Made by a program: the position numbers and the translations under genes
Shown: one piece after another, positions 23,196 through 32,479 of the stretch
Layout: each line of letters starts with the position of its first letter
Numbering within the stretch: the first letter of the stretch is position 1
The notes under the pieces: model-generated
What the model was told of the DNA's origin: nothing
The model's database searches: none
What the model saw: the letters and a program-made list of their open reading frames with translations, nothing else
From: Clavaria fumosa
Taxonomy: Eukaryota > Basidiomycota > Agaricomycetes > Agaricales > Clavariaceae
DNA length: 64,000 bases
NCBI GenBank assembly: GCA_951802425.1
Contig: OX637806.1
Span: forward strand, 124,001-188,000
Direction: 5' to 3'

Positions 23196-23503
23196 TGTTA
23201 AGTGTGATAGCCCATCCTTCCTTCACATTAGTTTCACCTTCCTAAGTTGTGTAATTGTTGCCCAGGACTCTTTCCTTTCATCCTGAGGCATTATGTAACT
23301 GTTGTTGCTTATGTAAGCATGGATACTTCGCCACAGAGTCCAGTTTCAGTCCCTCAGTGACTTGTACTGGACTCTAGGTGAGTATCCCCTCATGTACTTC
23401 ATTTACCTATGTACTTTTACTAATTTAGTGACTTGTACTGGACTCTGGATTCCAGTGAGGCTCTAGGAGCCCTGTCCTCTCATCTACTCAGGTCTACTTG
23501 ACA
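23196..23503 (+). repeat. 3' LTR of copia B
   Basis: 308 bp; the most diverged of the four LTRs (7-9 differences to the others). It shares a T with the 5' LTR of copia A at the variable AATxxAGTG site. It cuts into a minus-strand reading frame on its right. Confidence 0.95.
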
Positions 23504-24030
23504 ATTGTATGGATGTAGTTTGAGCACTTTGGACAAACTGTCCAGCTTGATGCCAAGGGAATTTATAACCTCATCCCCAGCAGGCATATGCTCAATATCA
23601 CAGAACAGTGACTCTGTTGCACCCCCAAGTCTGGATTCCAAAGCTTTTGCCAAAGCTTTGATCCATCCAGTATTCAGCTGGCGGGTTTCTCCTTCACACT
23701 TGGGATGTTGTTGGTGGGCATGAAGGTTGAGTAGATCAGGATTGTTCAACATTGTGAATAAGATTGTCATAATTGTTGCTAGAGAGACTTCACTGTTGAA
23801 GTGTTGCTGAACAAAGCTATTGAAGGTGGAAAAGGCTACATCTGGAAAGGGGTCCAGAATAGAACTTGCAAATGCTGAAGGCAAGCATCCAAGTAGGATG
23901 ATACAAAGAAACCAAAACTGCACACCAGTGTTCTTTGGACAAAAGACACCAATGATGCAGCATATCCAGATTGGCCATGCAGTCCAACAGTTGTTTAATA
24001 AACTGGATCAAGTTTGAAACCATTCAGATT
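23504..24030 (-). pseudogene. Unrecognised minus-strand reading frame truncated by copia B
   Basis: An open stretch of about 140 codons reads toward and into the copia LTR, where its C-terminus is lost. It begins with a hydrophobic segment (FWFLCIILLGCLPSAFASS) that could be a signal peptide, followed by a soluble-looking part ending DSLSKVLKLHPYN. No domain is recognised. The start is uncertain. It may be a separate gene or a downstream exon of the frame at 24060-25063. Confidence 0.35.
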
Positions 24031-24059
24031 CAAGGTTTACATATTGATTGTACTAATCC

Positions 24060-25063
24060 TTACATTGCCTGCTTTCCCTTACCAAAAAAAAAATTCTTCT
24101 CTTTCTTTGACCCTCCAACTCTGCCTTCTCTTCCCTTTCTCTTCAACTTCTCCTTCTTCAGTTTCTCCAAGATGTCCTCAAGATCTTTGAAGGTATATGA
24201 CTGTTTATCAATCCCAAACAAGTCAAAATCAGAAGGTGCATCACCAGAACCATCAAACCAAGCCACCAGTCGAGGATATGACTGGACTTGTGGGAATAAC
24301 TTGCTGTATTTTGCATGCCAGGTGCTCTTAGAGACAAACACCTCAATAAGCTTGTCACTTGTGAAGGATGGGAGTGTCCACATCCCAGCTGAGACCATGG
24401 CCGACATGGTTGATTTTGCCTTCAGGTACTCAACATACTTCATATATGACACTTGGATATCTGTGTTGCCAGAGCAGGCAATGAGTTGGGGAGGGATACC
24501 AAGCAGTGTGATGATTTGCTGCTGGAGACTATCACCCACAGATATCACAGAGGGTTGCACAGATGCCGATCGACCAGGTGCAGACTGGGATCACCCAATT
24601 ATATCCAGTTTGAGTGGTGGGCCAGGGGTAAAACTATCCCTGTCATTTTCCTAGATATATATGAGAATAATTCATGATAAAGCAAAGGAATAATTACTGC
24701 AAGGACTCAGACAAATGGCTTCCCCTTCTTATCCATCTGCCATTCCACACTCTCTTTCAACATCACCACATTCTCAAAATGGCCCTTCACTGCCCAGGCT
24801 TCATCTTCCTCAATAAAGATACAAGGATTATTTTCTGTAAACATTTAGAGATGTGGTTGAAGAAAAAAAGGAAAAATCTTACTTTGGATTGGTGAGTAGC
24901 GCCCAGAAATATCCTGAAGGACCATACCCAAATTACCACCTGCAGCCCACATTGAGATCGGATGAGACTGCATGTCTCAGCTCTCATACAGGAGAACCCA
25001 GCCCTCTAGCATGGGGATTTCATCACCAGAGGCCACCCCATCATCTGGAGACTTGTTAGCCAT
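24060..25063 (-). pseudogene. Unrecognised multi-exon minus-strand gene, decayed
   Basis: Protein-like sequence runs from about 25063 (MANKSPDDGV) to a stop at 24060-24062 (GKGKQAM). One intron is convincing: donor GTAAGATTTTTC near 24890 and acceptor TTTACAG near 24840. In-frame TGA codons interrupt it near 24972 and near 24703, and another near 24588. The last part (about 166 codons from 24560) ends in a lysine-rich, coiled-coil-like tail. I recall similar hypothetical proteins in Agaricomycetes but cannot assign a function. The adjacent miniature LTR element inserted just upstream (25112), possibly in its promoter. Confidence 0.45.
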
Positions 25064-25116
25064 TGCCATAAAGAATAGACATGCACCCACCATGGTCTGC
25101 AAAGTTATATACATTA

Positions 25117-25435
25117 TGTTGGAATTGGGTTATCTCACCCATCGATCAGATAAGCGTTTAGTCAATTCTCTTTAGTCATCAGTCTGGGCCCCTTAGTAAT
25201 ACAGTCATGTGATTACTTTGAGGTACTAACGCCATTGGTAGTTATTATTAGCTATCACATGACCACAGTAGTATATAAGTAGCTCACCAGATGTAGTAGA
25301 TACCCATCTGGTTATCCAGTTTTGTGCCCCGGACTACCACTACCGCTACCAACTCGACTTTGCTCATTGTCACCGTCGTCGTCCTTCGATAGGATCCTCA
25401 CCAATCAGCACACCGACAACCAGATTCTTCTAACA
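25117..25435 (+). repeat. 5' LTR of the miniature Gag element
   Basis: 319 bp with a TATATAAGTAGC TATA-like tract near 25273. It differs from the 3' LTR at about seven sites, all transitions, six of them at CpG. Confidence 0.95.
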
Positions 25436-25468
25436 TAACCAGATACCAACCTGTGCGCCTCCTCAATA

Positions 25469-26147
25469 ATGTCTTCATCCCCATCGACCGACACAACCTG
25501 AAGCCGGCCACAAGAACTGGACAACCTACTTTCCACGCGCCCAACCAGCACCCCCTCTGCTATCATCGTCTGGGTTATTTCGCTGATCACCACATGGCGC
25601 ACGTCAGTAAACTCACTCTTCGCATCGGTACTCGAGTGCCTCGCTCAGCTTGAGCGGCGTATGGACGACACAAATGCCCTACTCGACGAACTCGATACGA
25701 ATATGTCTGACACCCGCACCCACCTCGTCGACGCTGAGACCACCATCGCCGCCGCCCGTGCCAGCGTCGCAGCTTGCTCCACAGGTCGAGCCACCCGAGG
25801 CACCTCTACCGCACCTGGGCGCTACGCCAAGTGTGACAAGTGCCACGCTTGCGGTCATACGGCATCCGATTGCCGCACCACTGACCCCTCCGCCGTCCGA
25901 TGTCCGACGCCGCATCGCACAGAACAAGAAGCGACGGGCTCAGCGCCCCTTCGAGGCGCCACCCCCTGCCGCCCCTTACTTCCCACCACCGCTTGGACCA
26001 GCCCCCTACTACTATCCGCCGCCGCCACTCTATGCTGCCTCCACGACCATCGCTGCCGAGGCCACCGAATTGCGCCGCCGGATTGCGCAATCCAATCGAG
26101 ACCACCGCCATGCCCGCATGCCTGCTCTCGCCACCACTCCTGCCTGA
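25469..26147 (+). pseudogene. Gag-like protein of the miniature element
   Basis: An ATG at 25469 starts a frame with a single TGA at 25499-25501, at a place where CGA would keep it open, then continues through LECLAQLERRMDDTNALLDE (likely coiled coil, around 25640-25760) to a CCHC knuckle CDKCHACGHTASDC (C-x2-C-x4-H-x4-C, around 25837-25878). After the knuckle a second frame is more protein-like: a proline/tyrosine-rich tail (FEAPPPAAPYFPPPLGPAP) with repeated RRRIAQ motifs, stopping at 26145-26147. A frameshift near 25900 would join them. The knuckle suggests nucleic-acid binding and packaging of its own RNA. The protein may or may not still be made. Confidence 0.7.
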
Positions 26148-26178
26148 AGACTGATCGATGGATTCGATTACGGGGGAG

Positions 26179-26497
26179 TGTTGGAATTGGGTTATCTCAC
26201 CCATCGATCAGATAAGCGTTTAGTCAATTCTCTTTAGTCATCAGTCCGGGCCCCTTAGTAATACAGTCATGTGATTACTTTGAGGTACTAATGCCATTGG
26301 TAGTTATTATTAGCTATCACATGACCACAGTAGTATATAAGTAGCTCACCAGATGTAGTAGATACCCATCTGGTTATCCAGTTTTGTGCCCTGGACTACC
26401 ACTACCGCTACCGACTCGACTTCGCTCATTGTCACCGTCGTCATCCTTCGATAGGATCCTCACCAATCAGCACACCGACAACCAGATTCTTTTAACA
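26179..26497 (+). repeat. 3' LTR of the miniature Gag element
   Basis: 319 bp, preceded by the purine tract and followed by CATTA. It keeps CpG at about half of the sites where the 5' LTR has TpG or CpA and the reverse at the others. Confidence 0.95.
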
Positions 26498-26589
26498 CAT
26501 TACCAACTGCATTCCCTTGAAGTATTCCTCCGACAGTGCGAGATGCTCCAAAAAGGTCATCTTGTGTCTTCAGGGTGGCAGCCCAGGCA

Positions 26590-27080
26590 TGGGGAGTCGC
26601 AGAACGTGGTGCCCGAAGAGTGGGGGCAGCGGTGGGAAGGGGGGCATCAAGCGGGGCAGTGGCATTGAGCGGGGTGGCAGCAGGCAGGGTGGGGAGGGTG
26701 GCATTGAGTGGGGCAGCGGCGGGCTGGACGGCAGCAAGCAGGGCAGTGGCGGGCTGCGTGGCAGCAAGCAGGGTAGCAGCAGGCAGGGCGGCAGTGACCG
26801 GGGCAGCGACAGGTGGGGCGGCAGTGAGCAGGGAGGCGGTAGGCAGGGCAGCCGCGATCTGGGCAGTGCTGCCATTGTTCGGGTCGTCCTGGCTGTCTTT
26901 GCTGTCATCCTTGCTGTCGTACTGGCCATCCTGGCTGTCCTGGCCATCGTCTTGGCTATCCTGGCCATCGTAGTTGTTGTTCTGGCCATCTTGGCTGCCG
27001 CTGTTATTGTTATGGCCATTCTGGCCACTGTGGCTGTCGTCTTGGCTGTCCTGGCTCTCGTTGTGGCTGCCATGGGGTTG
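26590..27080 (+). repeat. Two adjoining minisatellites
   Basis: 26590-26880 is G-rich (GGCAGCAAGCAGGGCAGTGG-type units); 26885-27080 is built on CTGGCCATCCTGGCTGTC units of about 9-18 bp. The second reads as a hydrophobic AVLAIVLAILA repeat, which looks like a membrane protein but is a by-product of the repeat. The remainder up to 27280 has no recognised feature. Confidence 0.75.
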
Positions 27081-27279
27081 CTGGGCCTCGCCAGCAATGT
27101 GAACACTGTGGTAGCCGTCGTTGGGGGCAGTGGCGGCCTTGTCATCATTGCTAGGCTCGTCGCTATTGATCTTAGGATGTTTTGCATGTTTGTGAGTATG
27201 TTAAGCTTTATTTTATGTTAGTTTCACTCACCTTTATGGCAGAAATGTGATCCTGACCATCACCATCATGATTAACGAC

Positions 27280-30200
27280 TCGCAGACCAATCAGTGGGCA
27301 CGTTCGATGACACTGTTAGTGCGGGAATTATATCCGGAGATACGGATGTGACAGATTCCATACTGTTTCTTGAGGAAATCGAGGGCCTTGATAAATGGGG
27401 TACCATTATCCATAATGATCTCTTCTACTGCTCCCCATTGGCACAGTATATCTTCAAATATGAAGGTTCCGAGAAGTCAGGCAGTCTCATTTCGTAGCGG
27501 TCTCGCTTCCGGATATGCAGATAATGAACATCGGGCATGGACAAGGAGGTGAAAACCACGAGCCCTGGGTAGGAACATAGTGTCAATGTGTGCTCAACGG
27601 AAAAGACCGGCCAGGGTGGTGACCATCAGTGGAATAAAAATCTTCTGGATTTGTTGAGTCTGGCATTGGTGACAAGTTCGGACAAACCATTTTACATCTT
27701 GATCCAACACTGGCCACCAGAACCGATTTAAGATACGCATCCGGATAACGTAAATGCCTTTGTGGCCAAGTGAATTGTGTGCCTCAGTGATAATTGCGAG
27801 CCGTCTGTGGTCCGGAGGTACTACCTGGTGGCATCCATTAGGTTGGTGATGCCATAGCTTGTCATCAAGGATGAAGAACTCGGATGCGGAGTGGACTAAT
27901 CGTCAGAACTGGTTTGTGTCGGTGCCAGAAGGATGGATCGGGTTTCGAAGGAAAGATTCAATTCTGTGGATCTGTTCTTCTCTTTTCTTGGCTGCGTCTG
28001 ACCTGGGGATAAGAATGGCGGAGGATTTATTGGGGGCTGGTGGATCATTGGATGGTACCGTCGAGTTGAGTAGCATCAATCCTGTGGGAAGTTGGAAGCC
28101 AGTATGAGTGAGGCCGGAGGGGGGTGCATCAGATGGGTAGTGAGATTTTGGTGTTCAATTCATGTATTCCATAGTGAACACATAGCTCTGATCGATCCAT
28201 TCTTCGTGATCTTCAGACTCAATGTCTTCTTCACCATCTGCGGCACATCAGCGTGATAATCCATCGGCTCCGGTATGTTTATCTGTGGGAATATGAATAA
28301 GGTCGAAATCGAAAAGCAGTATACCAGCAATCCATCGATTCATGGCAGCGTTTGGTTGAATGTCCAGATTGTTTAGCATACCCTTAATGAATTTCACATC
28401 CATTTCAACAGTGAAGTTTGGGAGGCCGATTAGGTAAATCCGGTACAATTGAAGAGTGCAGAAGAGTCCATATAACTCGATTTTTGCTTGAGAGTATTGT
28501 GTCTCGCATTCATTCCAGGTAATCGAACCGAACCTAGATGGGTACCAGATTCCATCTTCTCCAGTTTGAAATAGCGCAAAGCCGACAGCAATGTTGGACA
28601 AGTCAACGGCCATAATAATGGGCCATCCAGAGCGGTAATTGATTGGTTGAACAGCGGATGAGTTGACTATTGCATCTTTCAGTCAGTCCATCGAATTTTG
28701 TTCTTCTTCTTCGAACCTGAATGGAACATCTTTGCAAGTTAGACAGACAAGAGGTTGGGCAAGTATGGCATAGTTTTTAATGAATATCCGGAGCAGTCCG
28801 CAAATGCCACACAGAGGCCAGTCTTGGATGCATTGAACATTGGAAGCGTCCAGAACTCGCCCTTCATAGGTGCATGTGTGTCCGGTAACGATTGTTTCGG
28901 GGGTGCAAATTGTCGTTTTCTTGCCATTAAAGGTTCCTCCGACTTTCTTGATCTGTTGGAGCACCTGGTTGATGTTATTCAAATGTTCCCAAATGAACCG
29001 CTGTATTTGCAGATTCTCCGGAATTGTCTCGAGAGTGCCGTCTGGAAGCTCATATCGAGTTTCCGGGCCCTTGATCGCTATGTCATCTACAAATGGGATG
29101 GTTATGTACGGAATTTCGTCTTGCAGGATATGCATGATGTCTCCGTGCATAATTTGCGTCACATTGGTGTATCCCATCAGGACACAAGTGAGTCGTTTGG
29201 CTCAGAGTGGAGTTTGAAACGTGGTAAGGTCTTGGCTTCATTCGTCGAGTGACTGCTGATCGAAGGAAACGAATAAATTGAGTGATCCATAGCATCTGCG
29301 TCCAGCGAATGATTCCGCAAAAACCTCCATTATCAGTGGAACCACAGAATCGCCGATGGTGACTTTGTTCAATGGTTGGAGGTTATGCACAAGTCAGAGA
29401 GACTTTCTGTCCTTCTTTAACACACAAAACCATTGAGACCAATAAGAATTGGAATCTTCGTAAACTCCAGCCGCTATCTTTTCTCGGATAACCTTCAATA
29501 CTTCATTGTAGATGCCAGGAGGAATCGGTATATTTTTGAAGATCCAAGGAACATGTTCAACAGTCGGGATGATAATCAGATCGAAGTATTTTGCGTCGAA
29601 TCGTCCTTTTTCGGTCTCCTTCCAGGCAAAGGCATCTTCCTGGGCTTTAATAAGATAGTGAACGAGTTTTTCTTCCTCCAGCCATAAAAATCCAGTGGGG
29701 TTTGCATTATGCGCTTTTTTCCGGTCCTGAGTATATCAGAGACCCGAGGTGAAATTGGGGGGGTGTGTCAGGAGAGTCAGCATATCGGCTAATGGGTCCG
29801 GATGCCAGCGACGAACAATCCAGAATTCTTCGGGTAGCGTCGCTTTGATTGGATTGACGCAGTTTGCGACTTTCTTGTACTTCTTTCCCAGGTAAACTGG
29901 CACAACAGCATCCGTGGACGGGGAATTCATTTTGGAGGTATTGTTGTACAAGGGATATGCGATATTCGGATGTGTCAATTCACATCCGATAGCAATGGGG
30001 GAATCAACAGAATCAGGAGAAACATCTGAGGTACTGATACTGGGAATGGGATCGGGAGGTGCTAAATTTACAAGGGAAGATGATGAGAAATTCTGAACAG
30101 AAGTGGAAAAGATGGCTGGAGTCTCGTATTTGGGTATAGTTTCCATGTCCGCATTGACCGGAGGTGAGTCCGTAGATTTGCGGATAATCGAGGCTCCAGC

Positions 30201-30455
30201 CATCAAAAATCCGGATGCAGTTTCTTGTTATTCAATGTTTTGCGGACTGGGATTCACTCTTTTGTTGGCACTATGATTCGTTCTCCTGTGTTCGGATCAT
30301 TTAGAATGAGATCCTGGGCTCTGTGGGGATGGTCAATTGTCTGAGAGCCGGTTAGCATAAAAAATGGTCGTCCAACGAGAACCTCGCAGGGCAGCGTGTC
30401 TGCTACTTGCATCTGAACGTGAAACGTGCATGGACCAATCTGCAATGGAAAGTTC
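27280..30455 (-). mobile_element. Degraded Ty3/gypsy pol, no LTRs
   Basis: Minus-strand homology in several broken frames: the end of a protease region (LPCEVLVGRPF, about 30390); RT upstream motifs (TTFQTPLW, about 29210); RT palm with FVDD (ITIPFVDDIAIKGP, about 29090); RNase H (open 28248-28613, ending ADGLSR); integrase zinc region (HxxH...CHQC, about 27650-27790); and integrase core with DNGTPF (about 27400). Order and content match a gypsy pol. Gag and both LTRs are missing, and several stops and frame changes show it is dead. The upstream end stops at the junction with the Helitron. Confidence 0.88.
29736..30206 (-). pseudogene. Protease-RT linker segment of degraded gypsy
   Basis: An open stretch of 156 codons, serine/proline-rich at the start (SSSSLVNLAPPDPIPSIS) and ending near PEEFWIVRRWHPDPLADM, which resembles the segment between protease and RT of basidiomycete gypsy elements. 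It is one of the few long open pieces of this dead element. Confidence 0.55.
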
Positions 30456-30487
30456 TGTTGAATGTGATAGCCCATCCTTCCTTCACA
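30456..30487 (+). repeat. 32-bp copia LTR tip at the Helitron-gypsy junction
   Basis: TGTTGAATGTGATAGCCC and the following 14 bp match the first 32 bp of the copia A/B LTR at 30 positions. Gypsy sequence lies on its left and the Helitron gene on its right, so this is a fragment or footprint at the breakpoint. Confidence 0.75.
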
Positions 30488-32479
30488 GCTTTCTTTTGTT
30501 GTCATTCCATCATGATACCATATCATACCATCTTTATCAATTATATGTGATGTAAAGTGATAACCTCCATGGTATATGATGCCTCTCAGGTGAAATTGGA
30601 CTGAACCACTAACTACATTCAGCTTAATTGTATGACTTGTGACTATGTTACAGCCAGGATATTCCAAAATTAATAGAGGTGGGGGCTGTTGATACAAGAT
30701 TGAGTTTGATGCTTTAGTGTGACATTCAGGACACTCTGGATATACTTGATCTTTCAAAGAGTCCACCCATTCTGCAGTGGTAATAGAAACCCTTTGCCTA
30801 TTTGCACACAATACACACTCTAGCCTATGTACCCCCTCATAATGACATTTTGAACATCTGACTTGTGACAAAGTCATTATGTCACTTGATGTCATCATTG
30901 CAATGGCTAAATCTGCTACACTTGTCCCAACTTGACCTAAAGGGAATTGTATAGGATCCTTCTTGTACAAGTGAAGCTTTAATGCATCTCTTACTTCTTC
31001 AAATGTAGTTGTTTGTTGTAACATCTGCACAAAACCATCTACAAGAAGAGACAAGTATGTATTCCCTACTGATTTTAGTCTCTCAGTCCAAACACTTGTC
31101 CTTTGACTCCATATTGCATGAATGATCACAAATAAAGAATCATATGCACAGCTCCAGTTCATGTTATTCCATGTCAATCCATGCAAAGACATGCTTCCCT
31201 TTGTGACACTATTCTGAACTTTGATCTTCAATTTTTTGGCAATCTGATGACTATCTAAATCTTCCAAGTAATGCTTCTTCATTGAATGGACATGATGAAA
31301 CTGTTGACCCTTATTTACAGGCTCAAGGACCATATGAGTCATTTGATGCAAGTGGTCAACGTCTTTTGGTTTGTGTTTATTAACAGACTGCCATGGATCA
31401 TAATTGTGTGGAGAAGATGTAAAGAAGGGATCTTTGCTACACCATCTCAAACAGGAATCAGTCTTGTCAGGAATATACATATCCCCTTTCCACTCCCAAA
31501 ACTGACTGATCAAGGTGTTTCGTATCTCACCATTGATATGTGCAGGAAGATGACCTTCATATCTCATCCTTGTAATGTCATCTAGAATCTCTTGTTCTCG
31601 AAATTCCTGTCGGAGATAACCAGAACATCCTTTAGTAATGACTCTGGAATCAAATCCCTGTATGATGACTGTACCAGATGCTGAAGCACTTCGAGACAAA
31701 GCAGTGTAATATGCCATGTGTGATGTGCAGCTATTCAAATGAACTACATTGTATGGCCTTGTCTTCCCTTGTGAAGCATGAGCTGTCATAGCAAAATTTG
31801 GCAATACCCACACCTGTTGTCTCTCAATGTTTTCTGTTCTGTCACTTGGGAACATGCAATTAATTGTTTTTTTCCCCTTCACAAGAGGTACAACATTAGG
31901 TGGTAGGCCTGGTAAATGAATGGTTTGAGGTGGATTATCAAGTCTTACAAAAAGGGTGTCAAGAACATATTTATTATGTTGCCCTTTCCCACTTTGCCAT
32001 CCAGCAACAAAGCCCTCTTGACCTTTTGTTATGCATAACTCTGTAGCTTCATTATTTCTAATCATCACAGGCATTCCAATGCACAATGACAATTTCCCTG
32101 CAAAGTGTTCTGTAGATCCATGCCTGACTTTCCATATCTCTCTCTGAGTGTCAAAGTCAATACTATCTGAGGAGTGTAACATTGAATGACCTGCTCCAGT
32201 GCCACTTCTCTCCCTTTTTACAGCAGGGTCCCATCCTTTCCCCCACTTGTCCTTAGAGAAAAAATTGGTCAATCTTTGACCAGTATCTGCTGCAAATCTT
32301 TCGCATCCAAGTTGATTGATCATGTCTTTCTGAGTGTGCATACCACAAATGATTGGGACATTTTGGAAATTCTTAGACGCAAGCTTAGGTTGGTTTGGAA
32401 GCATCCCTGCAATTCTACTTCGCAAGAAACATATGTCATGTGGTGTGCATGCCCCATATCTCATATTTACAAGTGCAGT
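30488..32479 (-). pseudogene. Helitron protein, helicase C-terminus and protease-like domain
   Basis: Continues the helicase with HASQGKTRPYNVVHL and YTALSRSASASGTV (about 31670-31770), the PIF1 motifs V-VI. Then a C-terminal domain shows NMNWSCAYDS (about 31130-31160) and, 190 residues later, YHGGYHFTSHI with WYHDG (about 30505-30570). The spacing and motifs are those of a papain-fold ubiquitin-specific-protease-like domain (Cys, His, Asp/Asn). A cysteine cluster between them (RCSKCHYEG...CVLCANR...CPECH) would bind zinc, as in USP zinc ribbons. The frame runs without stop into the gypsy protease remnant to 30254, a chance fusion. Confidence 0.8.

Larger units (their letters stand above)
17924..23503 (+). 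mobile_element. Ty1/copia LTR retrotransposon B
   Basis: A 5,580-bp element with 308-bp LTRs (17924-18231 and 23196-23503) starting TGTTAAGTG and ending CTTGACA. A methionine-tRNA-like primer site (GATTATGAGGCCC) follows the 5' LTR at 18232, and the purine tract CATGGGGGAG precedes the 3' LTR. The LTRs differ at about 8 of 308 sites. Gag-pol is open throughout. The flanking pentamers differ (CGCCC left, ATTGT right), so the expected target duplication is missing. Element B is about 330 bp shorter than A, mostly because it lacks the solo LTR. Confidence 0.96.
25117..26497 (+). mobile_element. Miniature LTR retrotransposon encoding only Gag (TR-GAG type)
   Basis: A 1,381-bp element with two 319-bp LTRs (25117-25435 and 26179-26497) beginning TGTTGGAATTGGG and ending CTAACA or TTAACA. 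A perfect 5-bp duplication CATTA flanks it (25112-25116 and 26498-26502). A purine tract TACGGGGGAG precedes the 3' LTR. The 743-bp interior has room only for a short Gag-like protein with a CCHC knuckle; there is no protease, integrase or RT. It matches the plant class called terminal-repeat retrotransposons with a GAG domain and must be moved by enzymes of another element. Three solo LTRs of the family occur at 8286, 36394 and 38400, each with its own 5-bp duplication. Confidence 0.93.

Noticed and set aside
26517..27221. Apparent membrane protein with AVLAIVLAIL repeats
   Set aside because: Hydrophobicity comes from CTGGCCATC-type tandem units; no start context or flanking exon.
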